From NCBI GenBank assembly GCA_026982665.1, contig JALSGQ010000068.1, forward strand, positions 1-51,176: a stretch of 51,176 nt of DNA, written 5' to 3'. Origin of the DNA: Hyphomicrobiales bacterium (lineage in GTDB: Bacteria; Pseudomonadota; Alphaproteobacteria; Rhizobiales; Aestuariivirgaceae). Every line of letters begins with the position of its first letter. The first letter of the stretch is position 1. Below are positions 8,821 to 17,482 of this stretch, in pieces. The position numbers and the translations under genes are program-made. The notes under the pieces are model-generated. The model was given only the letters and a program-made list of their open reading frames with translations. It did not search any database and was not told where the DNA came from.

Positions 8821-9753
8821 TCAGTAGAACAGCGACGAGACGGAACGCTCGTCCGCCGTGCGCTGCACGGCCTCGCCCAACAGCTCCGCCACCGAGATGA
8901 CGCGAATGTTGGAAGCCACCCGCACCGCCTCCGTCGGCTGGATGGAATCGGTAATCACCAGCTCCTTCAGCGGCGAGGCGGAAATGCGCGCCACTGCCCC
9001 GCCGGACAGCACGCCGTGGGTGATGTAGGCGGAAACCTCCCGCGCGCCCTGGTCCAGCAGCGCCTCCGCCGCATTGCACAGGGTGCCGCCTGAATCGACG
9101 ATGTCATCGATGAGAATGCAGGAATGCCCCTTCACATCACCAATGATGTTCATCACCTCCGACTCACCGGGCCGCTCGCGCCGCTTGTCCACGATGGCCA
9201 GCTGCGCGCCGATGCGCTTGGCCAGCGCGCGCGCCCGCACCACGCCGCCGACATCCGGCGACACCACCATGACGTTCTCAAGGTCATAGTGGCGTTTCAG
9301 GTCCTGCACCATCACCGGCGCGGCATACAGGTTGTCCACCGGAATGTCGAAGAAACCCTGGATCTGCCCGGCATGCAGGTCGATGGTCAGCACCCGGTCT
9401 GCCCCGGCACGCTCTATCATGTTGGCCACCAGCTTGGCGGTGATCGGCGTGCGCGGCCCCGGCTTCCTGTCCTGCCGGGCATAGCCGAAGTAGGGCACCA
9501 CGGCGGTGATGCGCCGTGCCGAGGCGCGCCGCGCCGCATCGATGATGATGAGCAGCTCCATCAGGTGGTCGTTGGTGGGAAACGACGTCGGCTGGATGAT
9601 GAACACATCCTGCCCGCGCACGTTTTCCTGGATCTCGACGAAGACCTCCATGTCGGCGAAGCGCCGCACCATGCATTTCGTCAGCGGCTGGCCCAGGTAG
9701 GCGGCAATGGCCTCTGCCAGCGGCCGGTTGGCGTTGCCGGAAATCAGTTTCAT
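8821..9753 (-). CDS. prs: Ribose-phosphate pyrophosphokinase (PRPP synthase)
   Basis: This 310-residue cytosolic enzyme makes PRPP from ribose 5-phosphate and ATP for nucleotide, histidine and tryptophan synthesis. It begins [17 protein letters not shown], carries [16 protein letters not shown] and [15 protein letters not shown] (ATP site), [12 protein letters not shown], and the PRPP loop [14 protein letters not shown]. The length matches class I enzymes. Upstream frame extension is possible but lacks family similarity, so 9753 was chosen. Confidence 0.95.
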   Translation of the reverse strand: MKLISGNANRPLAEAIAAYLGQPLTKCMVRRFADMEVFVEIQENVRGQDVFIIQPTSFPTNDHLMELLIIIDAARRASARRITAVVPYFGYARQDRKPGPRTPITAKLVANMIERAGADRVLTIDLHAGQIQGFFDIPVDNLYAAPVMVQDLKRHYDLENVMVVSPDVGGVVRARALAKRIGAQLAIVDKRRERPGESEVMNIIGDVKGHSCILIDDIVDSGGTLCNAAEALLDQGAREVSAYITHGVLSGGAVARISASPLKELVITDSIQPTEAVRVASNIRVISVAELLGEAVQRTADERSVSSLFY

Positions 9754-9967
9754 CGTCCCCGCGAACCCGTGTTGCGCAAGAGCAATGGCTGCAAGCCCGC
9801 TCCGGCCGGTTCCCCTTGACTGCCTGCTCTTCAACCAGCACCCTGCCGCGGAGTCAACCACGTTCGCGCGCAATCCCCCTATCGAATCGGATGCAGGTAT
9901 CCCGCAGCACGCCTGTCGATGTTCTGAGAGCAGGATGCATGCCCGCAACATGTGCGCAGGAAAGAAA

Positions 9968-10005
9968 GCGGCCTGCCTCCGGGGACATCAGGGGAGACAG
10001 GCCGC
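9968..10005 (-). terminator. Probable intrinsic terminator downstream of ilvE
   Basis: GCGGCCTG (9968-9975) pairs with CAGGCCGC (9998-10005), continued after one mismatch by CTCC/GGAG. Read on the minus strand the stem is followed at once by TTTCTTT. It would end transcripts coming from ilvE before prs. Confidence 0.6.
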
Positions 10006-10289
10006 CAACGCCTGGCAACCGGCAGCCGTGGCACAGGACCTGAGAAAAACGGCATCCCGGCAGGAGGGCGGATGGGGGGTTCACGACCTGGTGCCGTTCC
10101 CCAAGGCCGAGCCATCACGGCAGCGCGATTGCACGGCTTTTCTGCCACACCACACCCCGCCCCGACATGAACACTCCGTTCAGCCACCGTTCAGGTTTCG
10201 TGGAATCCTGGGAATCCTGGCGGAAATCGGCCAGCAGAGGCAAAAAAGGCAGGCTGGAACATTCCTCGCAAGGACGATCGTCCGGCAAC

Positions 10290-10314
10290 CACCTGCCACG
10301 CCGGCAGGCAGGTG
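10290..10314 (-). other. Stem-loop just after ilvE stop
   Basis: CACCTGCC (10290-10297) pairs perfectly with GGCAGGTG (10307-10314). It lies about 25 bases downstream of the ilvE stop on the minus strand, without a T-run; a transcript-stabilising or attenuating hairpin is possible. Confidence 0.4.
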
Positions 10315-10338
10315 CCGACAGCCCTGCGCTTCACCGCT

Positions 10339-11217
10339 TCACTTGCCGCCGCGCACCAGCCGGTCATAATCCTCCATCAATGCGCGGGTGATCTCGCCCA
10401 CCGTGAAGCTGTAGGGGCCAATGCTGGCCACCGGCGTAACCTCTGCTGCCGTGCCGGTGAGGAAGCATTCCTCGAACGACGGCAGCTCCGTCGGCCAGAT
10501 GGGCCGCTCCACCACCTCCACGCCGCGCTGCCGCGCCAGCTCGATGACGGCACGCCGGGTAATGCCATCCAGGCAGTTGTCCGGCACCGGCGTATGCAGC
10601 ACACCATCCTTGAGGAAGAACACGTTGGCCCCCGTGGCCTCCGCCACCTGCCCGCGCCAGTCCAGCATCAGCGCATCGGTCAGCCCCTTGCGCTCTGCCT
10701 CGTGCTTGGACAGGGTGTTGATCATGTAAAGCCCCGTCGCCTTGGCCGAGACCGGCGCGGTATCCGGTGCCGGCCGCCGCCAGCGCGAAACATCCAGCTT
10801 CAGGCCCTTCAGCCGCTCTTCCGGCGAGAAGTAGGAGGGCCATTTCCACGCCGCAATGGCCACGTGCGTGCGGGCATTGCGCGCCGAAAGCCCCATCTGC
10901 TCCGCTCCACGCCATGCGATGGGGCGCAGGTAGGCATCCCTCAAACCGTTGCGTTGCAGCACCTCCTCGCACGCCGCGTCAATCTCCTCCGGCGTGTAGG
11001 GGATGTCCAGGTCCAGCACCTTGGCAGAGAGAAACAGCCGCTCCGTATGTTCGCGCAGGCGGAAGATGCGCCCCTCGTAGGCCCGCACCCCCTCGAACAC
11101 GCCAGAACCGTAATGCAGCGCATGCGTCAGCAGATGCACCTGCGCCTCCTTCCACGGCACGAACGCGCCGTTGAACCAGATCTCGCCTTCCAGGTTGTCG
11201 AAACCGGTACTAGCCAT
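10339..11217 (-). CDS. ilvE: Branched-chain amino acid aminotransferase
   Basis: This 292-residue PLP-dependent class IV aminotransferase catalyses the last step of Leu, Ile and Val synthesis. It contains HALHYGSGVFEGVRAYEGRIFRL, the PLP-region YMINTLSKHEAERKG with its Lys, EATGANVFFLKDG, and LTGTAAEVTPV at the C-terminus. The ATG at 11215-11217 has GGAGG 11 bases upstream. It is divergent from the MarR/response-regulator genes, an order often seen in Alphaproteobacteria. D-amino-acid transaminase is a distant alternative. Confidence 0.94.
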   Translation of the reverse strand: MASTGFDNLEGEIWFNGAFVPWKEAQVHLLTHALHYGSGVFEGVRAYEGRIFRLREHTERLFLSAKVLDLDIPYTPEEIDAACEEVLQRNGLRDAYLRPIAWRGAEQMGLSARNARTHVAIAAWKWPSYFSPEERLKGLKLDVSRWRRPAPDTAPVSAKATGLYMINTLSKHEAERKGLTDALMLDWRGQVAEATGANVFFLKDGVLHTPVPDNCLDGITRRAVIELARQRGVEVVERPIWPTELPSFEECFLTGTAAEVTPVASIGPYSFTVGEITRALMEDYDRLVRGGK

Positions 11218-11364
11218 CTGTCCGTGCCTCCACCCTCGGCTGCCGGAGCACCACGACCACTAGCCCCCTTGACCAGCGGCCGCCACCTCCATCCGCAAGC
11301 CTGTTGCATTGCCGCGCCATGTCTTTTCATGCTGCTGCCGCAATTGGCCAGCAGGTGAATTGGG

Positions 11365-11408
11365 ACATTACAAGCCGCCCGAAATATGTCAATATGACTG
11401 ACGTATTT
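11365..11408. promoter_or_regulatory. Divergent ilvE / marR control region with candidate MarR operator
   Basis: On the minus strand a perfect TTGACA (complement of 11387-11392) is followed after 16 bases by TAATGT (complement of 11365-11370), a candidate ilvE promoter. Overlapping it, AAATATGTC (11382-11390) and GACGTATTT (11400-11408) form an inverted repeat with 8 of 9 matches and a 9-base spacer. The position suggests control of both genes by the adjacent MarR protein (inference). Confidence 0.5.
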
Positions 11409-11435
11409 ATCAGCATGCCGATGCCGGGAACACGC

Positions 11436-12176
11436 ATGATGACTGCCGACGCCACCCATACCACCCCCTACTCCAGCAGCGCGCAAGCGCAAGAAAAGCC
11501 CACCCCCCGTGATGAGAAAACATCTTTGGCCACAGCCCTTCCCTGCAGCGAGGACCAGGACACGCTGGTGGGGCTGATGGAGCTGCTGTTCTTCGCCTAC
11601 CGCGATTTCATTGCCGAGCCGGACGCCATGCTGGCCGAGCTGGGGTTTGGCCGGGCGCATCATCGCATCCTGCACTTCGTCGGCCGCCATCCGGGCTTGC
11701 GTGTTTCCGAGCTGCTGGCCATCCTGCGCATTACCAAGCAGAGTCTGGGCCGCGTGCTGCGCGAGCTGGTGGAACGTGGCTACGTGGTGCAGCAGGAGGG
11801 TGCTACCGATCGCCGCCAGCGCCTGCTGCACCTCACCCCTGCCGGGCAGGCGCTGCTGCAGCGGCTGGAAGCACCGCAGGTCGCTCGCGTGCACGCAGCC
11901 CTGCAACAGGCCGGCCCGGCGGCGCGCGAAGCCTTTGCCAGGACGTTGCTGGCACTGGTGGATACCGAACAGCGCCAGCAGGTGGCACAGTTGTGCGGCC
12001 TGCACGAATTGCTGCAATCTCCAGGCACGGTGCCGGAAAAGACATCAGGCAGGGCCCCGGACCAAGAGAAAGGAGCCACACATGCCGACCAACCGGCAAC
12101 AGCAGGAAGGCATCCCTGCGCAAACAGCAGCGATGCCACCCCCCGAGGAGCCACCACACGTCCTCATCATCGATGA
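11436..12176 (+). CDS. MarR-family regulator (PetP-like)
   Basis: This winged-helix regulator of about 246 residues carries the MarR core at about residues 35-180: LVGLMELLFFAYRDFIAEPD, helix-turn-helix LRVSELLAILRITKQSLGRVLRELVERGYV and wing EGATDRRQRLLHLTPAGQ. Its place before an OmpR-type regulator and opposite ilvE matches petP of Rhodobacter. The ATG at 11436 follows a weak GGGAA; an ATG at 11394 is in frame. The reading frame runs about 95 bases into the next gene, longer than usual. It may bind the inverted repeat at 11382-11408. Confidence 0.8.
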   Translation: MMTADATHTTPYSSSAQAQEKPTPRDEKTSLATALPCSEDQDTLVGLMELLFFAYRDFIAEPDAMLAELGFGRAHHRILHFVGRHPGLRVSELLAILRITKQSLGRVLRELVERGYVVQQEGATDRRQRLLHLTPAGQALLQRLEAPQVARVHAALQQAGPAAREAFARTLLALVDTEQRQQVAQLCGLHELLQSPGTVPEKTSGRAPDQEKGATHADQPATAGRHPCANSSDATPRGATTRPHHR

Positions 12177-12915
12177 CGACACCCGCATCCGCGAGCTGCT
12201 CGGCGATTACCTGCGCCGCCACGGCCTGCGCGTGAGCACCGCGGCCTCCGCCGCCGAGGCCCGCGCCCGCATGCAGGCGCTGGCCTTCGATGCCCTGGTG
12301 CTGGACGTGATGATGCCCGGCGAAGACGGTCTTTCCCTGGCCCGCTCCCTGCGGCAGCAACAGGTGCAGATGCCCATTCTCATGCTCTCTGCCCTGGGCG
12401 AGACGCCGGATCGCATCGCCGGGCTTTCCGCCGGCTCCGACGACTACATGGCCAAGCCCTTCGAGCCGGAAGAACTGCTGCTGCGCCTGAAGGCGATGCT
12501 GCGCCGCCACGCCGCCGCCATCAGTGCCAGCGGCGAACAGGCCACCACCCTGCAGCTGGGGCCATATGTGCTGGATGCACGAACCGGAGAGCTGCGCGAT
12601 GCACACGGCCGCCTGTTGCCGTTGACCGTGCGCGAGCGCGAGATCCTGCGGCTGCTGGCACAACGCCCCGGCGAACCGCTCTCGCGCGAGGAGCTGCGCG
12701 CTCCCACCGCCGCCACGCCGCGCGCCGTGGACGTGGAAATCACCCGCCTGCGCCGCAAGCTGGAGGCCGACCCGGCCAACCCGCGGCTCATCCGCACGGT
12801 GCGCGGCAAGGGCTACCTGCTGGCCACCACAACGCCTGTCGGCAACGGCCCTGCACGAAACCTCCTCAACCAGCATGCGGAAGGCGCATCCAGCCCAACC
12901 GCCTCGCAGGAATGA
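12082..12915 (+). CDS. petR: OmpR-family response regulator (PetR-like)
   Basis: This 277-residue regulator has an N-terminal tail of about 25 residues, then a receiver domain with acidic run DDD31-33, phospho-acceptor D75 in LVLDVMMPG and the conserved Lys in AKPFEPEE. The winged helix (about 160-250) ends LIRTVRGKGYLL. The ATG at 12082 has AAAGGAG eight bases upstream; the gene begins inside the end of the MarR gene. PetR of Rhodobacter is essential and linked to cytochrome bc1 expression; that role here is inference from context. Confidence 0.85.
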   Translation: MPTNRQQQEGIPAQTAAMPPPEEPPHVLIIDDDTRIRELLGDYLRRHGLRVSTAASAAEARARMQALAFDALVLDVMMPGEDGLSLARSLRQQQVQMPILMLSALGETPDRIAGLSAGSDDYMAKPFEPEELLLRLKAMLRRHAAAISASGEQATTLQLGPYVLDARTGELRDAHGRLLPLTVREREILRLLAQRPGEPLSREELRAPTAATPRAVDVEITRLRRKLEADPANPRLIRTVRGKGYLLATTTPVGNGPARNLLNQHAEGASSPTASQE

Positions 12916-12924
12916 CGACACGCC

Positions 12925-14343
12925 ATGCCGTCGATGAAACAGGACACCCCCGCCCTCACGCCTCCGCCCATGCCGCAGCGCTTCCTGCCGCGGTTGAAGT
13001 GGCGGTTCAACCGCTTCCTGGAGCGCCACCTGCCGGAAGACCTCTACCGCCGCACCCTGCTCATCGTGGTGCTGCCCATCATGGTGCTGCTGCTCGTCAT
13101 CACCGGCGTGCTGCTGGACCGCCACTGGGAGGAGGTAACCAAGCGCCTGTCGAAGGAGTTCGGCCGCGAGGTGGGGCTGATCGTGCAGTTCTACGACCGC
13201 AGCCCCAAGACGCCGGAAACGCTCGACGCCATCCGCCACATGGTGCGCACCACGCTGGACATGGACTTCTCCATCGAGAAACCGCCGCTGCCACCGGTGC
13301 GCCCGCGCCCGTGGTATTCCATCCTGCATTATCGGCTGGCGAAATACATTCGCACCTACGTGCCGGGCCGCCCCTTCTGGGTGGATGCCAGCAATCCGCA
13401 ATACGCCGACGTGCGCATACAGGTGGACGGAAACACCATCTTCCGCTTCCGCCCGGCACAATATCGCGTCTATGCTTCCTCCACGCCCTACCTGCTGCTG
13501 TGGCTGGGCATTGCCACCGTCATCGTGCTGTTCATCGCCCTGCTGTTCCTGCGCAAGCAGATCGCCCCTGTCATCGAGCTGGCATCAGCCATGCAGGCCT
13601 TCGGCAAGGGCCATCCCACCCCGCCGCTGCACCCACGCGGCGCGCGCGAGGTGCAGGCCGCCACCCGCGCCTTCCTTGCCATGCAGCAGCGCATAGAACG
13701 CCACGTGGAGCAACGCACCACCATGCTGGCGGGCATATCCCATGACCTGCGCACCATCCTCACCCGCTTCCGGCTTCAGCTTTCCATGCTCGATGCCGAC
13801 CCGCAACACATTGCCGCGCTGAAGCGCGACGTGGACGAGATGCAGCGCATGCTGCAGGGCTACATGGACTTCGTCCGCGGGGCCGAGGAGGAACCGGCCC
13901 GCAGCATCGACATCTGCACCCTGCTGAAGGAGCTGCAGGAAAGCCTGCTCAAGACAGGCAAGGCAGACAGGCACCTGCACATCCGCTGCGAACAACAGCC
14001 GCTTTCCGCCACCGTGCGCCCCGGCGCACTGCGCCGCGCTCTCATGAACGTGCTGGAAAATGCCCTGCGCCACGCAGGCCGCGAGGTGCACCTGCAAGCC
14101 CGCCTGCAGCCGGACGGCCTGTTCATCATCATCGACGATGACGGTCCCGGCATTCCGCCCGCGGAGCGCGATCGTGTCTTCCGCCCCTTCGTGCGGCTGG
14201 ACGATGCCCGCAATCAGGACACGGCCGGCAACGGCCTTGGCCTTGCCATTGCCCGCGACCTGGTGCTGAGCCACGGCGGCAACATCACGCTGAAGGATTC
14301 ACCGCTGGGCGGCCTGCGGGTGGAGATATGCCTGCCACAGTGA
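12925..14343 (+). CDS. EnvZ-like sensor histidine kinase
   Basis: This 472-residue inner-membrane kinase has transmembrane helices at about residues 41-63 (LLIVVLPIMVLLLVITGVLL) and 189-211, a periplasmic segment of about 125 residues, HAMP-like linker, phospho-acceptor His in MLAGISHDLRTILTRF (about 273), and ATPase motifs NVLENALRHA, DDDGPGIP and GNGLGLAIARDLVLSHGG. It lies nine bases after the response regulator and is its likely partner. Confidence 0.9.
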   Translation: MPSMKQDTPALTPPPMPQRFLPRLKWRFNRFLERHLPEDLYRRTLLIVVLPIMVLLLVITGVLLDRHWEEVTKRLSKEFGREVGLIVQFYDRSPKTPETLDAIRHMVRTTLDMDFSIEKPPLPPVRPRPWYSILHYRLAKYIRTYVPGRPFWVDASNPQYADVRIQVDGNTIFRFRPAQYRVYASSTPYLLLWLGIATVIVLFIALLFLRKQIAPVIELASAMQAFGKGHPTPPLHPRGAREVQAATRAFLAMQQRIERHVEQRTTMLAGISHDLRTILTRFRLQLSMLDADPQHIAALKRDVDEMQRMLQGYMDFVRGAEEEPARSIDICTLLKELQESLLKTGKADRHLHIRCEQQPLSATVRPGALRRALMNVLENALRHAGREVHLQARLQPDGLFIIIDDDGPGIPPAERDRVFRPFVRLDDARNQDTAGNGLGLAIARDLVLSHGGNITLKDSPLGGLRVEICLPQ

Positions 14344-14454
14344 GACACCGCTCCCGGATCGGAGAAACGCAACGGCACAGGTGCAGATGAAGTCAAGCGT
14401 GAAGCATTTTTCAAGAGACTGAATAAAAAGTATTTTTATGAGAATTCGAAAACT

Positions 14455-14502
14455 GCAAATTGCAAGGTTCCGGCAAAAAATTGCCGGAACCTTGCAATTT
14501 GC
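14455..14502. terminator. Long perfect hairpin 1 in the convergent gap
   Basis: Twenty-two bases at 14455-14476 (starting GCAAATTGCAAGG) pair perfectly with 14481-14502 around an AAAA loop. The stem ends in A/T-rich pairs and can work in either direction between the convergent kinase and Tat-protein genes. Such length is above ordinary intrinsic terminators. Confidence 0.65.
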
Positions 14503-14518
14503 TTGAACCGGAAATGAT

Positions 14519-14555
14519 GTCCTGCTGGTGCCGGGCCGCCCCAAACCAGCAGGAC
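14519..14555. repeat. Hairpin 2 in the convergent gap
   Basis: GTCCTGCTGGT (14519-14529) pairs perfectly with ACCAGCAGGAC (14545-14555), with a 15-base GC-rich loop. It lies between the two longer hairpins and has no T-run. Confidence 0.6.
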
Positions 14556-14570
14556 GCCTTGCTTTTTCCT

Positions 14571-14617
14571 GAAGAAAAGTTTTCCAGCCTGCACAGCAGG
14601 CTGGAAAACTTTTCTTC
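14571..14617. terminator. Long perfect hairpin 3, probable bidirectional terminator
   Basis: GAAGAAAAGTTTTCCAGCCTGC (14571-14592, stated as two halves: A/T-rich outer half, GC-rich inner half) pairs perfectly over 22 bases with 14596-14617 around an ACA loop. The outer A-rich and T-rich halves flank a GC core, the usual form of a bidirectional intrinsic terminator. Confidence 0.7.
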
Positions 14618-14698
14618 ACGTTCGACAGGTGCAGGTGAATCGGCCGCATTGCCGGGCTCCGGCCAAAAGCCCCGCTGGCGCACAGGGCCTCATCCACT

Positions 14699-16216
14699 TC
14701 ACCCGCGGCTGTTGGCGCTCAGCAGCAGATGCGCCGGCAGCCTGCGCGCGCCCAGCAACTCGCCGGTAACCCGCCGTGCATGGTCAAAACCGGCCACTGC
14801 CAGCTTCACCTGCTCGAACATGTTGCCAACGACACCGGCGCGCCCCACCCCCTTCACCACGGAAACCGCCACCCCCACGGGGCAGGCGCGCACCACGTTG
14901 CCGCTGGCCACGACATTGCGCAGGTAAGGCCCCCAGCCCAGCGCAATGCCACAGATGGCGGCGCGCTCCACCACGTTGCCGATGATCGTGGTATCGGCTT
15001 CCGCCGCTATGCCATAGCCCTCTTCACCGGGCAGGCCGCGCTTGGGTACCAGATCACGCACGATGTTGCCGCTCACCACCGCCCGCCTGCCACCTTCCTT
15101 CATGTTGGTGATGGAAATGCCCGACACCGCGCCATCCACCAGGTTGCCACTCACCACCGCATTGACGAAGGAGAACTCCACGAAAATCGCCACCTCCCCC
15201 AGCCGCCGGCACAGGTTGCGCGCAATCAGCACATCATCGCCGGAGTTGTTGCGCACCGCGCTGTAGGCGCATTCGGCAATGTCGTTCTCCACCACCCGCA
15301 CACCGGCACCACGAAACACGTTCACGCCATTGCCGTTCTGCCCCGTGCCGCCGGCATCGGCGCGGATGCGGCGAATGCGATTGTGCGCCACCAGCGCCCC
15401 ATCATGCCGCTTGGCCGACTGCCACACGAGAATGCCGCCATTGCCACACTCGGCAATGTCATTGTGCGTAACCTGCAAGCTCCGGCAATCCAGCGCAAAC
15501 ACCGCCGACTGCGCCACGTTGCGAATGCGGTTGCCCGCCAGCACGCCACCGGCGCGCTCCAGCCGCAGCCCGTGCCCGTTGGCACCATCGATGATGCAGC
15601 CAGCCACCTGTGCATCCGCCACGTCCAGCAGGGTGATCAACCCTGCTTCGTCATCCGGCTGCTGCTGGCGGCCATCCACGTGCACGCCATGCAGCTGCAC
15701 CTGCGGCGCACCGCGCACCTGCAACAGGTGGCGCGCCCCTGCCCTGCAGGTCAGTCGGCTGGCAACAGAGCCGATGATGCGCACCGGCGCGCGGGTTTGC
15801 AGCACCACGTCTCCCGCCACCACCTCCCCCGGCGGCAACCGCAGCGCCCGCCCACGCTGCGCCGCCTGCTCCAGCGCCTGTTGCAACTGCTGCGACTGGT
15901 CCCGCAACGGATCGGCAAACACCCCAAGGGTGTGAGCATCCACCGCATCTGCGCAGGCCACGCCGGCACTGTTCACGGCGGCCATGCCGCTTTCCCGCGC
16001 CAGCATCATGCCTTCTTCCGCCGCCAGCACCCGCTGCAGGGCATCCATCATCGCCTGTGCCGAAGAAGCGGCACCCTGCCCGGCCGCACCAGCAGCCCGC
16101 ACCGTTCCCGCAGGCATGCCGGATGCCATGCCCAGCACCCCGCCACCAGCCAGCAATGCACCCAGCGCCGCACGGCGGCTGATGCACCCTTCTTCCCCGT
16201 ATTTCCCGTCGCTCAT
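14699..16216 (-). CDS. Tat-exported beta-helix-like repeat protein (TIGR03808-like)
   Basis: This 505-residue protein has a twin-arginine signal near residues 11-45 (CISRRAALGALLAGGGVLGMASG). After about 100 residues come many imperfect repeats of the form VxxNxIxxxxxxGI (for example LAGNRIRNVAQSAVF, ITHNDIAECGNGGIL, VSGNIVRDL, IIGNVVERAAICGIAL), which predict a right-handed parallel beta-helix. This matches the uncharacterised Tat-exported repeat family of Alphaproteobacteria. Location is probably periplasmic or surface; the substrate is unknown, with polysaccharide binding or cleavage as the usual guess for such folds. Confidence 0.8.
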   Translation of the reverse strand: MSDGKYGEEGCISRRAALGALLAGGGVLGMASGMPAGTVRAAGAAGQGAASSAQAMMDALQRVLAAEEGMMLARESGMAAVNSAGVACADAVDAHTLGVFADPLRDQSQQLQQALEQAAQRGRALRLPPGEVVAGDVVLQTRAPVRIIGSVASRLTCRAGARHLLQVRGAPQVQLHGVHVDGRQQQPDDEAGLITLLDVADAQVAGCIIDGANGHGLRLERAGGVLAGNRIRNVAQSAVFALDCRSLQVTHNDIAECGNGGILVWQSAKRHDGALVAHNRIRRIRADAGGTGQNGNGVNVFRGAGVRVVENDIAECAYSAVRNNSGDDVLIARNLCRRLGEVAIFVEFSFVNAVVSGNLVDGAVSGISITNMKEGGRRAVVSGNIVRDLVPKRGLPGEEGYGIAAEADTTIIGNVVERAAICGIALGWGPYLRNVVASGNVVRACPVGVAVSVVKGVGRAGVVGNMFEQVKLAVAGFDHARRVTGELLGARRLPAHLLLSANSRG

Positions 16217-16547
16217 CGCTGTCCTGCCATTCCGCAGGGATGTCCCTGCTGTCCCATGCCGAAACACCCGTTGCAGCCAGCGTAATGCCGGGCAACATTC
16301 ATGCCATTCGGCACGGCACCTGGACATCTGGATGCAGGCGGCCTGCAGCCACCGTCATCATCGGCACTTGACCAATATCAATGCAGAATGCCGCACGATC
16401 CTTATCTCATGCATGTGGAGGGTTGTTTCGCACATTGCGCCACGCGGCCCGATATGCCAAATCAATGGCAAGATTGGCGATTGCATCTACCGCAGGCCTG
16501 AAGCGCAGGCCGCTCAGGGCCACACAAGGAGGGCAGGGAGCAAGACC
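16217..16547. other. Divergent intergenic region, nothing assignable
   Basis: These 331 bases separate the Tat-exported protein (minus) from a small membrane protein (plus). Base composition becomes A/T-richer near 16375-16435, where promoters for either gene could sit, but I find no matched -35/-10 pair, RNA gene or convincing reading frame. Confidence 0.4.
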
Positions 16548-16751
16548 ATGCTGAAGCTGTTTCTGCTGATCTACATCCTCGCCGGCCCCACGCTGGCAGG
16601 CATCCTCATGACTGTCGGCCTGGCCATGCGGCTGGACAACAGCACCATGCTGATGATGACGGCAGCAGGTGCCATCATTGCCCTGCCCGTGGCATGGTTC
16701 GTGGCCAAGGCCATCCTCGAGAAGACCGGCTGGGGCCGCGGCAACGCCTGA
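16548..16751 (+). CDS. Small two-helix membrane protein
   Basis: This 67-residue protein begins MLKLFLLIYILAGPTLAG and has two hydrophobic helices at about residues 3-27 and 33-55, ending in a short basic tail. Small proteins of this shape are conserved in Alphaproteobacteria, sometimes wrongly named CTP synthetase. An AAGGAGGG and a second GGGAG precede the ATG at 16548. It stands alone between intergenic gaps. Function unknown. Confidence 0.7.
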   Translation: MLKLFLLIYILAGPTLAGILMTVGLAMRLDNSTMLMMTAAGAIIALPVAWFVAKAILEKTGWGRGNA

Positions 16752-17095
16752 AACGCCTGGCAGGCCAGGCAGGCTCCCCATGCAGGCAACCGGTCTCGGC
16801 AGGCAGATGCCGGCGTGGTTGCAGGCATGTACGGGCTGTCTGCCGTGGCTTCGTGAAGATGCGTGCAGGCTCACGCCGACAGCGTTCGCCACGTTCCTCT
16901 CTCAGGCAGCAGGAAGGCGCACCTCCCGGCAACGGAGAGTGCGCCTTCTTCAATCCTGCGCTTGATGCGATCGTGTCTCTGCCTGCCGGCCTGCGCATCC
17001 CTGCGCATACCACGCAAGCCGCATTGCCCACAGCTGCCTCCGCCGTGGTTGCACGGCCCCGGCCATGTCGTGCCAGCGCGGCAGCGGGAGGCGCT
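16752..17095. other. Intergenic region with one hairpin
   Basis: These 344 bases between the small membrane protein and the UbiK-type gene (convergent) contain no family-like reading frame. The only structure is the stem-loop at 16913-16948. Confidence 0.45.
16913..16948 (+). terminator. Probable intrinsic terminator
   Basis: GAAGGCGCAC (16913-16922) pairs perfectly with GTGCGCCTTC (16939-16948), with inner CTCC/GGAG pairing, followed by TTC. It lies about 160 bases after the small membrane protein stop and may serve both convergent genes. Confidence 0.55.
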
Positions 17096-17374
17096 TCAGT
17101 CATCCTTGCGCTTGCGCCGCTTCAGCCGGTCCAGCTCCGCTTCCAGCGCCGCCACGCGCTCCTGCAATTCATCGGCCTCCGCCCGCGCGCGCGAGGCCAT
17201 TTCCTTCACCACCTCGAACTCCTCGCGCTTCACCAGCTCCATTTCGGAAACCAGCCGGTCGAGCTGGCTCTTCACCAGGCTGTCGATCTCGTCCCGCAGC
17301 CCCTGCGCTGCCCCGGCAGCGCCAGAGATCAGCTTTGCCACCTCGTCAAAGAACTTCGTGCCTGCCGATGACAT
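17096..17374 (-). CDS. UbiK-type accessory factor (BMFP domain)
   Basis: This 92-residue mostly helical protein runs FFDEVAKLISGAAGAAQGLRDEI, then a long coiled coil (REEFEVVKEMASRARAEAD, LQERVAALEAELDRL) and a basic end KRRKRKDD. This is the layout of the BMFP/YqiC family; UbiK in E. coli helps the ubiquinone biosynthesis complex and binds membranes. It is divergent to lgt. Confidence 0.85.
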   Translation of the reverse strand: MSSAGTKFFDEVAKLISGAAGAAQGLRDEIDSLVKSQLDRLVSEMELVKREEFEVVKEMASRARAEADELQERVAALEAELDRLKRRKRKDD

Positions 17375-17482
17375 GATCCTTCTCCCTGTTCACGATCCTT
17401 TCAACAGATGTAGGCCAGCACCGCCCTGCCTGCAAGCATCATGCCCTTGACCACGCATGCACTTTCCGCCACCCCTTGGCGC

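Larger units (their letters stand above)
9754..10338. other. Intergenic region without a gene, with two stem-loops
   Basis: I see no coding frame with family resemblance and no tRNA-like fold in these 585 bases between prs and ilvE, both on the minus strand. It holds the terminator-like hairpin at 9968-10005, a second stem at 10290-10314 and a 12-base palindrome GGACGATCGTCC at 10272-10283. A prs promoter should lie here but I cannot place it. Confidence 0.5.
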
